A program made the translations under genes and the position numbers. Under the pieces are notes generated by a model. The model did no database searches, had not been told where the DNA came from, and worked only from the letters and a program-made list of their open reading frames with translations. DNA of 64,000 nt, taken from the NCBI RefSeq assembly GCF_003667525.1, contig NZ_RCUW01000001.1, positions 1-64,000 on the forward strand, given 5' to 3'. Positions 37,547 to 46,892 of this stretch are shown piece after piece (position 1 is the stretch's first letter; each line of letters starts with the position of its first letter). The stretch is from Mycetocola_B reblochoni (GTDB lineage Bacteria > Actinomycetota > Actinomycetes > Actinomycetales > Microbacteriaceae).

Positions 37547-38905
37547 ATGCGCATCCGACACCGCCTCGCCGTAGCCGGCGCAGTGATCGCGGCCCTCGTC
37601 GGCTCCGTCGCCGTGGCCGCCCCTGCCTACGCCGACGACTACCCCAGCTGGTCAGACGTCGAGAAGGCGCGGTCGGACGAGTCGAGCAAGAAGTCGGAGA
37701 TCAGCAGGATCGAGAAGTTGATCAGCGGACTCCAGTCGGCGGCCGAGACCAAGCGCAACGAAGCCTCGATCGCGGCGAACGCCTACCAGGACGCCCAGCA
37801 GCGCGCCTACGACTCCCAAGTCGACCTCGACATTCTGAACAGCAAGCTCGACGACGCGAAGGAGAAGGCGAGCAAGTCGGCCACCAGCGTCGGATCGATC
37901 GTCTCGCAGCTCGGACGCAACACCGGCTCGTCCGTCGGCGCCGAGCTCTTCGTCGCCCCCGGCGACGCGGAGGACACCCTCTACCGCCTGAGCGCGATGT
38001 CCAAGCTCAGCCAGACCCAGTCCGACCTGCTCGCCTCCGCGGAGCAGGACGCCAACCAGGTCGAGTCGCTCACCGCCCAGGCCGACGTCGTGGCCGAGGA
38101 ACTCGAGAAGGCCCGCGCCGAGGCGGAGACCGCGATGGCCCAGGCCCAGGCCGCAGCCGAGGCAGCGCAGGCCGCGGTCAGCGAGCAGGAGGACAACGAG
38201 GAGCGGCTGACCAAGCAGCTGGCCACGCTCAAGGGAACGACCGCCTCGGTCGAGAAGGACTACGCCGCGGGCGTCGCGTTCCGCAAGGCAGAGGCCGAGC
38301 GCAAGGCCAAGGAGGAGGCCGAGCGCCTCCGCAAGCAGCAGGCGGCCGCGGCGGCCGCAGCAGCCGCAGCCGGCGGCTCCTCGTCGGGTGGTTCCTCGGG
38401 CAGCTCCGGTGGGTCCTCCTCCGGCGGCGGATCGTCGTCGGGCGGCGGCAGCAGCAGCGGCGCGTCCGGAACCTACTGGACCCCCTCGCCTCAGGGCTGG
38501 TACCGGCCCGCCCCCGGACCGATCACCTCGCCTTACGGCCCCCGCGATCAGCTCTGCGGCGGCACCGGATGCTCGGTCGCCGGATGGCACGCTGGCATCG
38601 ACTTCGGTGACAGCTGCGGCACGGCGCTCAAGGCCATCGGCTCCGGAACCGTCACCAACGTGTACAACGCCGGAGGCTTCGGCAACCGCGTCGTCATCAG
38701 CCACGGGAACGTGACCTCCATCTACGGCCACATGCAGAGCTTCGGCGTCAGCGTGGGACAGAAGGTCTCCGCCGGTCAGTACATCGGAACCGTGGGTCGG
38801 ACGGGCGTGGCCACCGGCTGCCACCTCGACCTGAAGATCGACGTCAACGGCGTCGAGACCGACCCGGCGAAGTTCCTCGCCTCCGTCGGCGTCCGCGTCT
38901 ACTGA
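37547..38905 (+). CDS. Secreted M23-family peptidase with coiled coil
   Basis: This encodes 452 residues. The signal peptide (1-29) ends APAYA. Residues 36-265 are coiled coil, as in EnvC/RipC-type cell-wall regulators. A Gly/Ser linker spans about 280-310, and the M23 domain follows. It has WHAGIDF (His348, Asp352) and YGHM (His395). The usual HxH is HLD (His426, Asp428), so one zinc ligand is Asp rather than His. It acts in peptidoglycan cleavage or hydrolase activation outside the membrane. Confidence 0.88.
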   Translation: MRIRHRLAVAGAVIAALVGSVAVAAPAYADDYPSWSDVEKARSDESSKKSEISRIEKLISGLQSAAETKRNEASIAANAYQDAQQRAYDSQVDLDILNSKLDDAKEKASKSATSVGSIVSQLGRNTGSSVGAELFVAPGDAEDTLYRLSAMSKLSQTQSDLLASAEQDANQVESLTAQADVVAEELEKARAEAETAMAQAQAAAEAAQAAVSEQEDNEERLTKQLATLKGTTASVEKDYAAGVAFRKAEAERKAKEEAERLRKQQAAAAAAAAAAGGSSSGGSSGSSGGSSSGGGSSSGGGSSSGASGTYWTPSPQGWYRPAPGPITSPYGPRDQLCGGTGCSVAGWHAGIDFGDSCGTALKAIGSGTVTNVYNAGGFGNRVVISHGNVTSIYGHMQSFGVSVGQKVSAGQYIGTVGRTGVATGCHLDLKIDVNGVETDPAKFLASVGVRVY

Positions 38906-39210
38906 TCGCCGCCGCTCCGTTCCCCGGCCGCCGCTGAGCGCCGGCGAACTGCGGGCGGTGCCGACGCCACGATCGCGGACCGGTGGTCCCCGTCGGGGAC
39001 GGTAGCCGCGGACGCGGAATCACCCGTCGCCGCCACCGCCCGCGAGACACCCGCTCGGCCGGACCGGGGCGCACCACGCGGTCGGGTCCTGTCAGCGGAC
39101 CCCCGCGTCGCCAGCACCACGGACAGCACCGCACCCGCGCCGACGACCGCGCTCACGCAGAGCGCGACGACCGCGGCGGTGGACCAGCCCGTCATGATCA
39201 GCAGTGACAT
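38899..39210 (-). CDS. Small membrane protein
   Basis: This encodes 103 residues with a good AAAGGGG ribosome-binding site. One N-terminal membrane helix (about 8-33, AAVVALCVSAVVGAGAVLSVVLA) precedes an Arg/Ala/Ser-rich tail. It overlaps the M23 gene end by 7 bp convergently. Low-complexity composition makes the C-terminus uncertain. Confidence 0.45.
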   Translation of the reverse strand: MSLLIMTGWSTAAVVALCVSAVVGAGAVLSVVLATRGSADRTRPRGAPRSGRAGVSRAVAATGDSASAATVPDGDHRSAIVASAPPAVRRRSAAAGERSGGDQ

Positions 39211-39319
39211 CGTGCGACCCCTTTCGTCTGACGTGAGTCTGCGAGCGCGGGCTATGCGCCAGCTGAGCCGGGCACATGCGTCCGCTCCGAAAACCGGAGG
39301 CGTGCCGCGGACGGACAGC

Positions 39320-40804
39320 TCAGGAGCCCGACGCGGCCGGGATGAAGGAATACTTCGTCGTCAGGTACTCCTGGATGCCCTCCCTGCTCCCCTCCCTGCC
39401 GAGCCCGGACTGCTTCACCCCGCCGAAGGGGGCCGCGGCGTTCGAGATGACGCCCGCGTTGAGCCCGAGCATCCCCGACTCGAGCCGCTCGATCAGCCGG
39501 TGCCCGCGCGCGAGATCACGGGTGAAGGCGTACGCCGCGAGCCCGTACTCGGTGTCGTTCGCCAGTCGCACCGCCTCGTCCTCGTCGCCGAACCGCGCGA
39601 TGGCGAGGACCGGCCCGAAGATCTCCTCGCGGAGGACACGGCTGCCCGGCCGGACGTGGTCGAGCACGGTGGCCTCGAAGAAGCTACCGGGCCCCGGGAC
39701 GACCGATCCGCCCGTCAGCAGGCTGGCGCCGCGCTCGACGGCATCGGCGACAAGAGCGGAGGCCTTCTCGACGGCACGATGGTCGATGAGCGGCCCGATG
39801 ACGGTCCCGTCCTTCCTGCCGTCGCCGAGCGGCAAGCCCCGCACGCGTTCGGTGACGCGCCGCGCGAACTCGTCCGCGACGTCCTCGTGGACGAGGAAGC
39901 GGTTGGCGGCGGTGCAGGCCTGACCGATGTTGCGGAACTTCGCCTGGAGCGCCCCCTCCACCGCCGCGTCGAGGTCGGCGTCGGCGAAGACGAGGAACGG
40001 CGCGTTGCCACCGAGCTCCATCGAGGTGCGCAGCACCGTTCCCGCCGCCTGGGCCAGGAGCGTGCGCCCCACCGGCGTCGAACCGGTGAAGCTGAGCTTG
40101 CGCAACCGCGGGTCGGCGATGAGCGGGTCGGACACCGCTGCGGTGTCGGTCGTCGTGACCACGTTGAGCACCCCGGCAGGGAGTCCCGCCTCGGCGAGGA
40201 TCCGCGCGAGGGCGAGCGTCGTCAGCGGCGTCAGCGCGGCTGGCTTGATGACGACCGTGTTGCCCGCGGCGAGCGCCGGTGCGACCTTGCGCGTGGCCAT
40301 CGCGAGCGGGAAGTTCCACGGCGTGATCAGGTAGCACGGTCCGACCGGATGCTGCGACACGACCATCGTCCCCGTGCCCTCGGGGGTGGCACCGTAGCGT
40401 CCACCGATGCGGACCGCCTCCTCGCTGAACCAGCGCAGGAACTCCCCGCCGTAGCCGACCTCCCCGCGGGCCTCGGCGAGCGGCTTCCCCATCTCCAGCG
40501 TCATGAGCAGTGCCAGCTCCTCCTCCCGCTCCCGCACCAGCTCGAAGGCTCGCCTGAGGATCTCCGCGCGGTCGCGCGGGGCGGTCGCCGCCCAGCCGGC
40601 CGCCGCCGCGACCGCCGCGTCCAGGGCCGCAGCGCCGTCGGCGGGGACGGCATCGGCGACGCGCGCGATGACCTCACCGTCGGCGGGGTTCACCACGTCG
40701 AAGCGGGCGCCGGAGGCGGACGCCCGCCAGCGGCCGTCGATGTACAGATCCGTGGGGGTGCGCGCGAGCAGGGTCTCGGCCGTGTCGGTTCCGGTGTCGG
40801 TCAT
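39320..40804 (-). CDS. NAD(P)-dependent succinate-semialdehyde-type dehydrogenase
   Basis: This encodes 494 residues of the aldehyde dehydrogenase superfamily. ITPWNFPLAMATRKVAPALAAGN, LSFTGSTPVGR, MELGGNAPF with catalytic Glu, GQACTAANR with catalytic Cys near residue 295, and EEIFGPVL are conserved as in GabD. PFGGVKQSGLGREG at the end is typical of that subgroup. It lies 190 bp downstream of the ABC importer genes and may oxidise an aldehyde product of the pathway encoded there, or serve 4-aminobutyrate use. Confidence 0.85.
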   Translation of the reverse strand: MTDTGTDTAETLLARTPTDLYIDGRWRASASGARFDVVNPADGEVIARVADAVPADGAAALDAAVAAAAGWAATAPRDRAEILRRAFELVREREEELALLMTLEMGKPLAEARGEVGYGGEFLRWFSEEAVRIGGRYGATPEGTGTMVVSQHPVGPCYLITPWNFPLAMATRKVAPALAAGNTVVIKPAALTPLTTLALARILAEAGLPAGVLNVVTTTDTAAVSDPLIADPRLRKLSFTGSTPVGRTLLAQAAGTVLRTSMELGGNAPFLVFADADLDAAVEGALQAKFRNIGQACTAANRFLVHEDVADEFARRVTERVRGLPLGDGRKDGTVIGPLIDHRAVEKASALVADAVERGASLLTGGSVVPGPGSFFEATVLDHVRPGSRVLREEIFGPVLAIARFGDEDEAVRLANDTEYGLAAYAFTRDLARGHRLIERLESGMLGLNAGVISNAAAPFGGVKQSGLGREGSREGIQEYLTTKYSFIPAASGS

Positions 40805-40994
40805 GGGTTCTCCAGACGTCGTCGTGGCGGGCGGCTCGGTGCCGCCGAGCGCCCCGGTCCCGGGCGGAACCCGGTCCGCCCGGCTCGCCGCCGAGCCCCC
40901 GGACGTCACCCCGTCGGGCGCACTCGCTCGACGGCCACGATACGCTCCGCGCCGGGCGCGAGCCGCTCGGCACGGCGCCCGACGCCCCGCCCGG

Positions 40995-42716
40995 TCAGCG
41001 GACCGGCGGAGCCGCACCGCCCGGCATGACGGGGACGGCGTCGATCAGCTCGCGTGTGTAGTCGTCTGCCGGTGCAGCGAGTACGCGATCGGTCGGCCCC
41101 GTCTCCCTCACCACCCCGTGCCGGAGCACGAGCAGCGTGTCACAGACCCGCTGCACCACGCCCAGGTCGTGCGAGATGAACAGGTAGCCGACCCCGGTCT
41201 CCTCCTGGAGATCGGCGATGAGATCGAGGATCTGGCTCTGCACGGCCACATCGAGCGCCGACACCGGCTCGTCGAGGATCACGTAGCGCGGCACGACGGC
41301 GAGCGCCCTGGCGATCCCGACCCGCTGACGCTGGCCACCGGACAGCGCGCTCGGGCGGCGGCCGAGGTGCTCCTCGGACAGTCCGACCCGGTGCAGCCAC
41401 TCGATCGAGCGGCGTCTCCTCTCCCCCGCAGCCAGCCGGCCGTGCCGGAGCTCGATCGCCTCGCCGAGCAGACGGCCGACGTCCCAGCGCGGGTCGAAGG
41501 AGGCGCCGGGGTCCTGGTAGACGAACTGCACGTCGCGGGGGTCGTCGCCGAGACCGCTCACACGACCGGAGTCGGGCTGCTCGAAGCCGGCGATGACGCG
41601 GGCGAGGGTGGTCTTGCCCGAGCCGGACTCCCCGACGACGCCGAGGCTTCGTCCCGGCGTGAGCCGGAGCGAGACCGACTCGAGCGCCGTGCGCTCCGAA
41701 TCGTCGCGCAGGCGGAATCGCTTGCTGACGTCCTCCACGACGAGCGGGGTCCCGCCCGTCGCGGGCGGAGGGGAAGGCGCGACTGTCGCGGACGAAGCGG
41801 GGGTGGACGCGGCGGCGGACGGATACGCGGCGAGTGCGGCGGCGGAGGGGTCCGCGGCGAGTGCGGCGGGCGGCTCGACCGCGACCGCGACCGAGGCCGT
41901 GTGACGTGGCGCGGTGGCGTCGAAGCGGGGGATCGCGTCGATGAGGGAGCGCGTGTAGGGGTGCTCCGGCGCCGAGAGGACCGCGTCGGCCCGCCCCGAC
42001 TCCACGACCGCCCCCCTGCGCAGCACGTGGATCCGGTCGGCGAGCTCGGACACCACCGCCAGATCGTGGCTGATGAGCAGGATCGCGTGGCCCTGGGCCT
42101 TCAGCTCGGCGAACAGCGCGAGGATCTGCTTCTGAACCGACACGTCGAGGGCCGTCGTCGGCTCGTCGGCGATGAGCACGGCCGGCTCGCCCGCGAGGGC
42201 GGAGGCGATGAGCGCGCGCTGGCGCTGCCCGCCGGACAGCTGAGACGGGCGCTCGTCGATGCGGCGCTCCGGCTGGGGGACGTGCGCGCGCCGCAGCAGC
42301 TCGAGCGCACGCACACGCCCCGCCCGGCCGCGCGGGCCCCCCGTCGCCCTGACGGCCTCGCCGATCTCGGCCCCCACCGTGCGCAGGGGATCGAGCGAGG
42401 ACAGCGCGTCCTGCAGCACGAAGCCGATCCTGCTCCCGCGGATCCGACGCCACTGCCGCTCGCCGAAGCCCCGGGCGTCGCGCCCGTCGATCTCCAGCGT
42501 CGTCGCCGTGACGTGTGCGTCCCGTCCGGCGAGGCCGATGAGGCTGCGCGCGCTCACCGACTTGCCCGAGCCGGACTCGCCGACCAGCGCCACGCACTCG
42601 CCCCTGCCGAGGGACAGGTCGAGTCCGGCGATCGCCGTCGTCGCGGCGGCCCCCCTGCCGAACTCGACCCGCAGTCCCTCGACCCGGATCAGCGGGGCGT
42701 CCGGGGTGGCTGTCAT
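40995..42716 (-). CDS. Dpp/Opp-type ABC importer, fused double ATPase
   Basis: This encodes 573 residues with two nucleotide-binding domains. The first has GESGSGKS (46-53) and LSGGQRQRALIASAL. After an Ala/Pro-rich linker (about 275-310), the second has GESGSGKTTLAR and LSGGQRQRVGIARAL. It combines the roles of DppD and DppF. The ATG overlaps the permease stop. It powers uptake with the two permeases and the lipoprotein. Confidence 0.9.
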   Translation of the reverse strand: MTATPDAPLIRVEGLRVEFGRGAAATTAIAGLDLSLGRGECVALVGESGSGKSVSARSLIGLAGRDAHVTATTLEIDGRDARGFGERQWRRIRGSRIGFVLQDALSSLDPLRTVGAEIGEAVRATGGPRGRAGRVRALELLRRAHVPQPERRIDERPSQLSGGQRQRALIASALAGEPAVLIADEPTTALDVSVQKQILALFAELKAQGHAILLISHDLAVVSELADRIHVLRRGAVVESGRADAVLSAPEHPYTRSLIDAIPRFDATAPRHTASVAVAVEPPAALAADPSAAALAAYPSAAASTPASSATVAPSPPPATGGTPLVVEDVSKRFRLRDDSERTALESVSLRLTPGRSLGVVGESGSGKTTLARVIAGFEQPDSGRVSGLGDDPRDVQFVYQDPGASFDPRWDVGRLLGEAIELRHGRLAAGERRRRSIEWLHRVGLSEEHLGRRPSALSGGQRQRVGIARALAVVPRYVILDEPVSALDVAVQSQILDLIADLQEETGVGYLFISHDLGVVQRVCDTLLVLRHGVVRETGPTDRVLAAPADDYTRELIDAVPVMPGGAAPPVR

Positions 42717-43480
42717 GCGCGTCCCTCCCTCGAGGCGTTGATCCAACGGCCGATGACCGTGGAGCTGATGACGAAGACGGTGATCGCCAGCCCGGGGAAC
42801 ACCGCGGCCCACCACCCGAGGGTGAGGAAGTTGCGGGCGTTGGACAGCATCGCGCCCCACTCCGAGGTCGGCGGCGGGCTGCCGAGGCCGAGGAACGACA
42901 GCGCCGCGCCCGCGAGCGTCGCCCCGCCGAGGCCGATCGTGGCGATGATGAGGACCGGCCGCACGGCGTTGGGCAGGATGTGCCTGAGCAGCACCGCGCG
43001 CGGTGCCAGTCCCAGGCCGTAGGACGCCTCGATGTAGGCCGAGGCCTTCACCTTGACGGCCTCGGCACGGACGACGCGCACGTAGCTCGGGATCCCGGCG
43101 ATGCCGATCGCCAGGGTGGCGGTGCCGAGTCCGCCGCCGAACAGCGCGAGGATGAAGATCGCCAGGATCAGCTCGGGGAACGCCGCGCCGATGTCCGCGA
43201 TCCGCAGCGTCACGGTCGAGACCACCCGGCGCGAGAGCCCGGCGACGAGCCCGAAGACGGTGCCGACCGTGACGGCGATGAGGACCGCCCCGAAGCCGAG
43301 CGCGAGGGAGCTGCGCGCCCCGTGCACGACCCGGGTGTAGACGTCCCTGCCGATCTCGTCCGTGCCGAAGGGGTGCTCGGGGCTCGGCGGCGCGAGCACC
43401 AGTCCCCTGTCGGCGGCGAGAGGGTCGCCGGGCGCGAGAAGCTCGGGCCAGAGCGCCGAGACCACGAAGAGCAGGAGCAC
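42713..43480 (-). CDS. ABC importer permease, DppC-like
   Basis: At least 255 residues. FGTDEIGRDVYTRVVHGARSSL and the EAA-type loop EASYGLGLAPRAVLLRHILPNAVRP are DppC hallmarks, with about six membrane helices. The first start codon in frame is GTG 43480, which leaves no cytoplasmic N-terminus. The frame stays open upstream to about 43586 and encodes a plausible basic start (SRLRWAGWTRLLADAGTALC), but without ATG, GTG or TTG. The true start may be non-canonical, or a frameshift has occurred. Confidence 0.85.
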   Translation of the reverse strand: MLLLFVVSALWPELLAPGDPLAADRGLVLAPPSPEHPFGTDEIGRDVYTRVVHGARSSLALGFGAVLIAVTVGTVFGLVAGLSRRVVSTVTLRIADIGAAFPELILAIFILALFGGGLGTATLAIGIAGIPSYVRVVRAEAVKVKASAYIEASYGLGLAPRAVLLRHILPNAVRPVLIIATIGLGGATLAGAALSFLGLGSPPPTSEWGAMLSNARNFLTLGWWAAVFPGLAITVFVISSTVIGRWINASREGRA

Positions 43481-43586
43481 GAGCGCGCAGAGTGCGGTGC
43501 CCGCGTCGGCGAGCAGGCGTGTCCAGCCGGCCCAGCGCAGACGCGACCGGGACGGGGAGGCGACGGCCTCCGCGACGACCCGGCGC

Positions 43587-44546
43587 TCACCGCCGCGCCC
43601 CCGTGGCGGCCCGCTCGCGCATGCGCGGGTCGATGAGCGGGTACAGCAGGTCGACGACCGTGTTGACGAGGATGAACACCGCGGTGCTCACCAGGACGAC
43701 GGCGATGACGACGGGGATGTCCTGCGACGCGACCGACTCGACCAGCAGCCGGCCGAGCCCCGGCCGGCTGAACAGGGTCTCGGTGATCGCCGCCCCGCCG
43801 AGCAGGGCGCCGAAGGAGAAGCCGAGCATGGTCAGGTACGGGATGGCGGCGTGCCGGAGCGCGTGGCGCACGGTGACCGAGAGGCCGCCGAGCCCGCGGG
43901 ACCTGGCCGTGAGGACGAAGGGCTGTTCGAGCGCGTCGTCGAGCGACTGCCGGAGCACCTGGAGCAGCAGCGCGGCCGTCGGCAGGGCGAGCGTGACCGC
44001 GGGGAACACGAGCGAGCGCAGGTCGCCGCCGTCGATGATGGGCAGCGCCCGCAGCCAGACGGAGAACACGAGCATGAGGACGAAGCCGAGCCAGAACACC
44101 GGCGTCGAGGCGAGGACGAGCTCCAGCGCGGACGAGATCCAGCTGGGCAGGCGGCGGCCGGCCGTGAGCACGGCGCCGACGAGCGAGAGGACGACGGCGA
44201 GCACCGTCGCGAGCAGGGCGAGGGCCAGCGTCGGACCCGCCTGGGCGACGAGCAGCGCCGACACCGGCTGCTCCTGCACGTAGGAGGTGCCGAGGTCGCC
44301 GCTGAGCAGGCGCCCGAGGTAGAGCACGAACTGCACGATCAGCGGATCGTCGAGGTGGTACTGCTCGCGCACGACGGCGAGCACCTCCGGGCTGATGTCG
44401 ACCTGCTGCCTGCCCGCGCCGAGGATCGCGAACGCCGGGTCGCCCGGCACCAGCCTCAGCGCGAAGAAGGTGAGCGTCACCGCCCCGAGCAGGGTCACCA
44501 GGCTCACGCCGAGACGGCGGAGCACTCTCCAGACGGCGGCGCTCAT
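43587..44546 (-). CDS. ABC importer permease, DppB-like
   Basis: This encodes 319 residues. An N-terminal membrane anchor precedes LRLVPGDPAFAILG (the DppB 'PGDP' motif). The EAA loop is ARSRGLGGLSVTVRHALRHAAIPYLTMLG, and ETLFSRPGLGRLLVESV is also typical. It pairs with the DppC-like permease. It begins 70 bp after the binding protein gene. Confidence 0.9.
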   Translation of the reverse strand: MSAAVWRVLRRLGVSLVTLLGAVTLTFFALRLVPGDPAFAILGAGRQQVDISPEVLAVVREQYHLDDPLIVQFVLYLGRLLSGDLGTSYVQEQPVSALLVAQAGPTLALALLATVLAVVLSLVGAVLTAGRRLPSWISSALELVLASTPVFWLGFVLMLVFSVWLRALPIIDGGDLRSLVFPAVTLALPTAALLLQVLRQSLDDALEQPFVLTARSRGLGGLSVTVRHALRHAAIPYLTMLGFSFGALLGGAAITETLFSRPGLGRLLVESVASQDIPVVIAVVLVSTAVFILVNTVVDLLYPLIDPRMRERAATGARR

Positions 44547-44616
44547 GCGGCTCCTCTCCGGGGGACGCGGCGCGGGGACCGGACGGCATCAGCCGAGCCG
44601 GTCCCCGCGCCTGGGG

Positions 44617-46248
44617 TCAGGACTTCCAGACGTCGAACAGGTACGGCTGCGGCCAGGCGTTGTCCCAGCTCAGCCCGTTGACGTTCGACTGCCACGACAC
44701 GAGGCGGGCCCGCGAGAACAGCGGAACCGAGGGGGCCAGCTCCGGCAGGAGCTCCTGCGCCTGGCCGTAGTACTCGGCGCGCTGCGTCGGGTCAGCGCTC
44801 GACCTGGCCTTCGCCAGGATGCCGTCCAGCTCGGGGTCGGCGAGGAACGACGCGTTCGAGCCGATGCTCGAGCCGTCGGAGACGTTGTCGCCTCCGTACA
44901 GCCGCCACAGCTGCATCCCCGTCGCCTCCGACTGGAACGAGGCCATGATCCCGTAGTCGCCGTTGTACAGCCGCTGCGAGAAGTCGGACGCGGGGACCGG
45001 CTGCAGCTCCACGTCGAAGCCGAGCGCCTTGGCGTCGATCTGGACCTGCTCGAGCGTGCGCTGGGCGAGCTGGTCGTCGTCGGCGTAGGGGATGGTGGTG
45101 GCGAGCCGCTCGCCGTCCTTGACGCGGAAGCCCTCGGCGTCGGTCTCGGTCCAGCCCGCCTCGTCGAGCAGCCTGCCCGCCTCGTCCACGTCGAAGGTGA
45201 TCGTGTTCTCCAGGTCCTCCTTGTAGTCGGGCGTGGTCGTGGCCAGGTACTCCTGGACGGGGTACGCGCCGAAGGTGGCCGCCTCGACGATGCCCTCACG
45301 GTCGAGCCCGTGCAGCAGCGCCTGGCGCACGGTGACGTCGTCGAACGGCGCCTGCCTGGTGTTGAGGTAGAGGGTGTAGCCGACGCCGGGGAGCAGGAAC
45401 TCCTCCGAGTCGTGATCCTGGTCGGCCGCCACCTGCTCGGCGTACTCGGGCGCGATGTAGTCGACCACGTCGGCCTCGCCGGTGACGAGGGCGTTGTACC
45501 TGGTCTGGTCCTCGGGGAGGAACAGGTACTTCATGCTGTCCAGGTAGGCGGCGCCGGCGTGGGTGCCCTCGGGGCCCCAGTTGTAGTCGTCGTTGCGGGT
45601 GTACGTCAGGCTCTGGCCCTTGACCCACGAGTCGAACACGAACGGACCCGTCCCGATGACGCTCGAGGCGAGCGAGTCGGGGTCCTCGGTGAGCTGCACG
45701 GGCGAGACGATGCCGAAGTAGGGCGCCGCGATGAGCGTGAGAAAGGTCGACTCCGGGCTGTCCAGGGTGATTGTGACGGTGTAGTCGTCGACGACCTCCG
45801 CGCTCGGGCCGAGTTTGGCGACCGAGCCGGTCGACTTGTTGGCCGGGTCGGCGACGTAGTCGATGTTCGTCTTCACCGCCTCCGCGTCGAAGGGCGTGCC
45901 GTCGTGGAAGGTGACGTCCTCGCGCAGCGTGAAGGTGTACTCGGTCGCGTCGTCCGAGACCTCCCACTCGGTGGCCAGCCACGGCGCGTATGTGCCGTCG
46001 CCGTTGTCCCAGACGAGGGAGTCGACGACCGGCGAGAGCACGTGCGCGCCACCGGTCTGGTCCACGAGCGGGTTGAGCTGCGGCGGCTCCGACCGCACCG
46101 CGACGGTGAGCTCGCCCCCGCTGACCGGCTCGCCGCCGGACTCCGCGTCGGGCGCGGCCCCGCCCGAGCAGGCGGTGAGCACGAGCGTTCCGGCCAGCAC
46201 CGCGGCGACGGCGGCGCTGAGACGTCTGACGAACTGCACTGATGTCAC
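44617..46248 (-). CDS. ABC importer substrate-binding lipoprotein (SBP family 5)
   Basis: This encodes 543 residues from GTG 46248 (AGAGGAAG ribosome-binding site). The lipobox LVLTAC places Cys27 as lipid anchor. GGAHVLSPVVDSLVWDNGDG, YTFTLREDVTFHDGTPFDAEAVKTNIDYV and GTGPFVFDSWVKGQSLTYTRNDDYNWG are signatures of family 5 binding proteins for peptides, nickel or related solutes. It is divergent from the monooxygenase operon, which suggests that its ligand is the operon's substrate. The ligand cannot be read from sequence. Confidence 0.9.
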   Translation of the reverse strand: MTSVQFVRRLSAAVAAVLAGTLVLTACSGGAAPDAESGGEPVSGGELTVAVRSEPPQLNPLVDQTGGAHVLSPVVDSLVWDNGDGTYAPWLATEWEVSDDATEYTFTLREDVTFHDGTPFDAEAVKTNIDYVADPANKSTGSVAKLGPSAEVVDDYTVTITLDSPESTFLTLIAAPYFGIVSPVQLTEDPDSLASSVIGTGPFVFDSWVKGQSLTYTRNDDYNWGPEGTHAGAAYLDSMKYLFLPEDQTRYNALVTGEADVVDYIAPEYAEQVAADQDHDSEEFLLPGVGYTLYLNTRQAPFDDVTVRQALLHGLDREGIVEAATFGAYPVQEYLATTTPDYKEDLENTITFDVDEAGRLLDEAGWTETDAEGFRVKDGERLATTIPYADDDQLAQRTLEQVQIDAKALGFDVELQPVPASDFSQRLYNGDYGIMASFQSEATGMQLWRLYGGDNVSDGSSIGSNASFLADPELDGILAKARSSADPTQRAEYYGQAQELLPELAPSVPLFSRARLVSWQSNVNGLSWDNAWPQPYLFDVWKS

Positions 46249-46340
46249 GATCTTCCTCTCGGTCGGGGGCGAAGACTCGGTCAGGCTATCCAGTGCTGCG
46301 GGGCGCTCGGGAGGGGCCGTGTCGCACGACGACACCGTCC

Positions 46341-46427
46341 GTCATCGGGCGTCATGCAGCGTCATGAACGGTCATCCGAGTGGCGCGGATCCACGCGCAG
46401 CGCCAGCCGGATGACCCCGTGTGTCAT
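46341..46427. promoter_or_regulatory. Phased GTCAT repeats and inverted pair in divergent promoter
   Basis: GTCAT occurs at 46341, 46351, 46361 and 46371, exactly one helical turn apart. An inverted pair ATGAC-N7-GTCAT lies at 46411-46427. The whole set lies in the 291-bp gap between the importer and monooxygenase operons, so it probably binds a shared regulator. Confidence 0.7.
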
Positions 46428-46539
46428 CGCGGGATGCGGCGGGGGCGCGTGCTGAATATCGTCGCCGTGTACGGGTGTGCCCGCGCGAGCGCGCCGCACC
46501 CCGTCCCCGACCCGAGACCAACCCCACAGGAGGACACCC

Positions 46540-46881
46540 ATGAGCGACTACTTCGACCGCGAGACCGACGGCGGCTACACCCGGGTCTACAAGGAGCACA
46601 CGCCCGACATCCTCGGGGCGTTCAGCGCGTTCAACAACACGGTCTTCGCCGAGGAGGGCAGGGAGATCCCGCTCAAGTACCGCGAGCTCATCGCCCTGGC
46701 CGTCGGCGTGAGCACCCAGTGCGTGTACTGCATCGAGGCGCACACCCAGAAGGCCGTCGCCGCGGGCGCAAGCGAGGCGGAGGTCGCCGAGGCCGCCTGG
46801 GTGGCCACCGCGATCAAGGCCGGAGGGGGCTTCGCCCACGGGCGCCTGGCGTTCAAGCTCGGCCAGACGCACGAGCACTGA
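46540..46881 (+). CDS. AhpD/carboxymuconolactone-decarboxylase-like protein
   Basis: This encodes 113 residues with an AGGAGGA ribosome-binding site. QCVYCIEAHTQKAVAAGAS (Cys61, Cys64, His68) is the AhpD-like redox motif, and the helical fold matches the family. It may remove peroxides formed by the flavin monooxygenases downstream. It is the first gene of a five-gene operon. Confidence 0.85.
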   Translation: MSDYFDRETDGGYTRVYKEHTPDILGAFSAFNNTVFAEEGREIPLKYRELIALAVGVSTQCVYCIEAHTQKAVAAGASEAEVAEAAWVATAIKAGGGFAHGRLAFKLGQTHEH

Positions 46882-46892
46882 GCGGCGCCCCG

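Noticed and set aside
39179..43022. Very long rightward open frames (616 and 839 codons) over the dehydrogenase and ABC importer genes
   Set aside because: Arg/Gly/Ala-rich low-complexity translations antisense to well-conserved genes; a normal artefact of high-GC DNA.
44395..46242. 615-codon rightward frame opposite the binding-protein gene
   Set aside because: No motifs, and the opposite strand carries a clear SBP family 5 lipoprotein with lipobox and conserved signatures.
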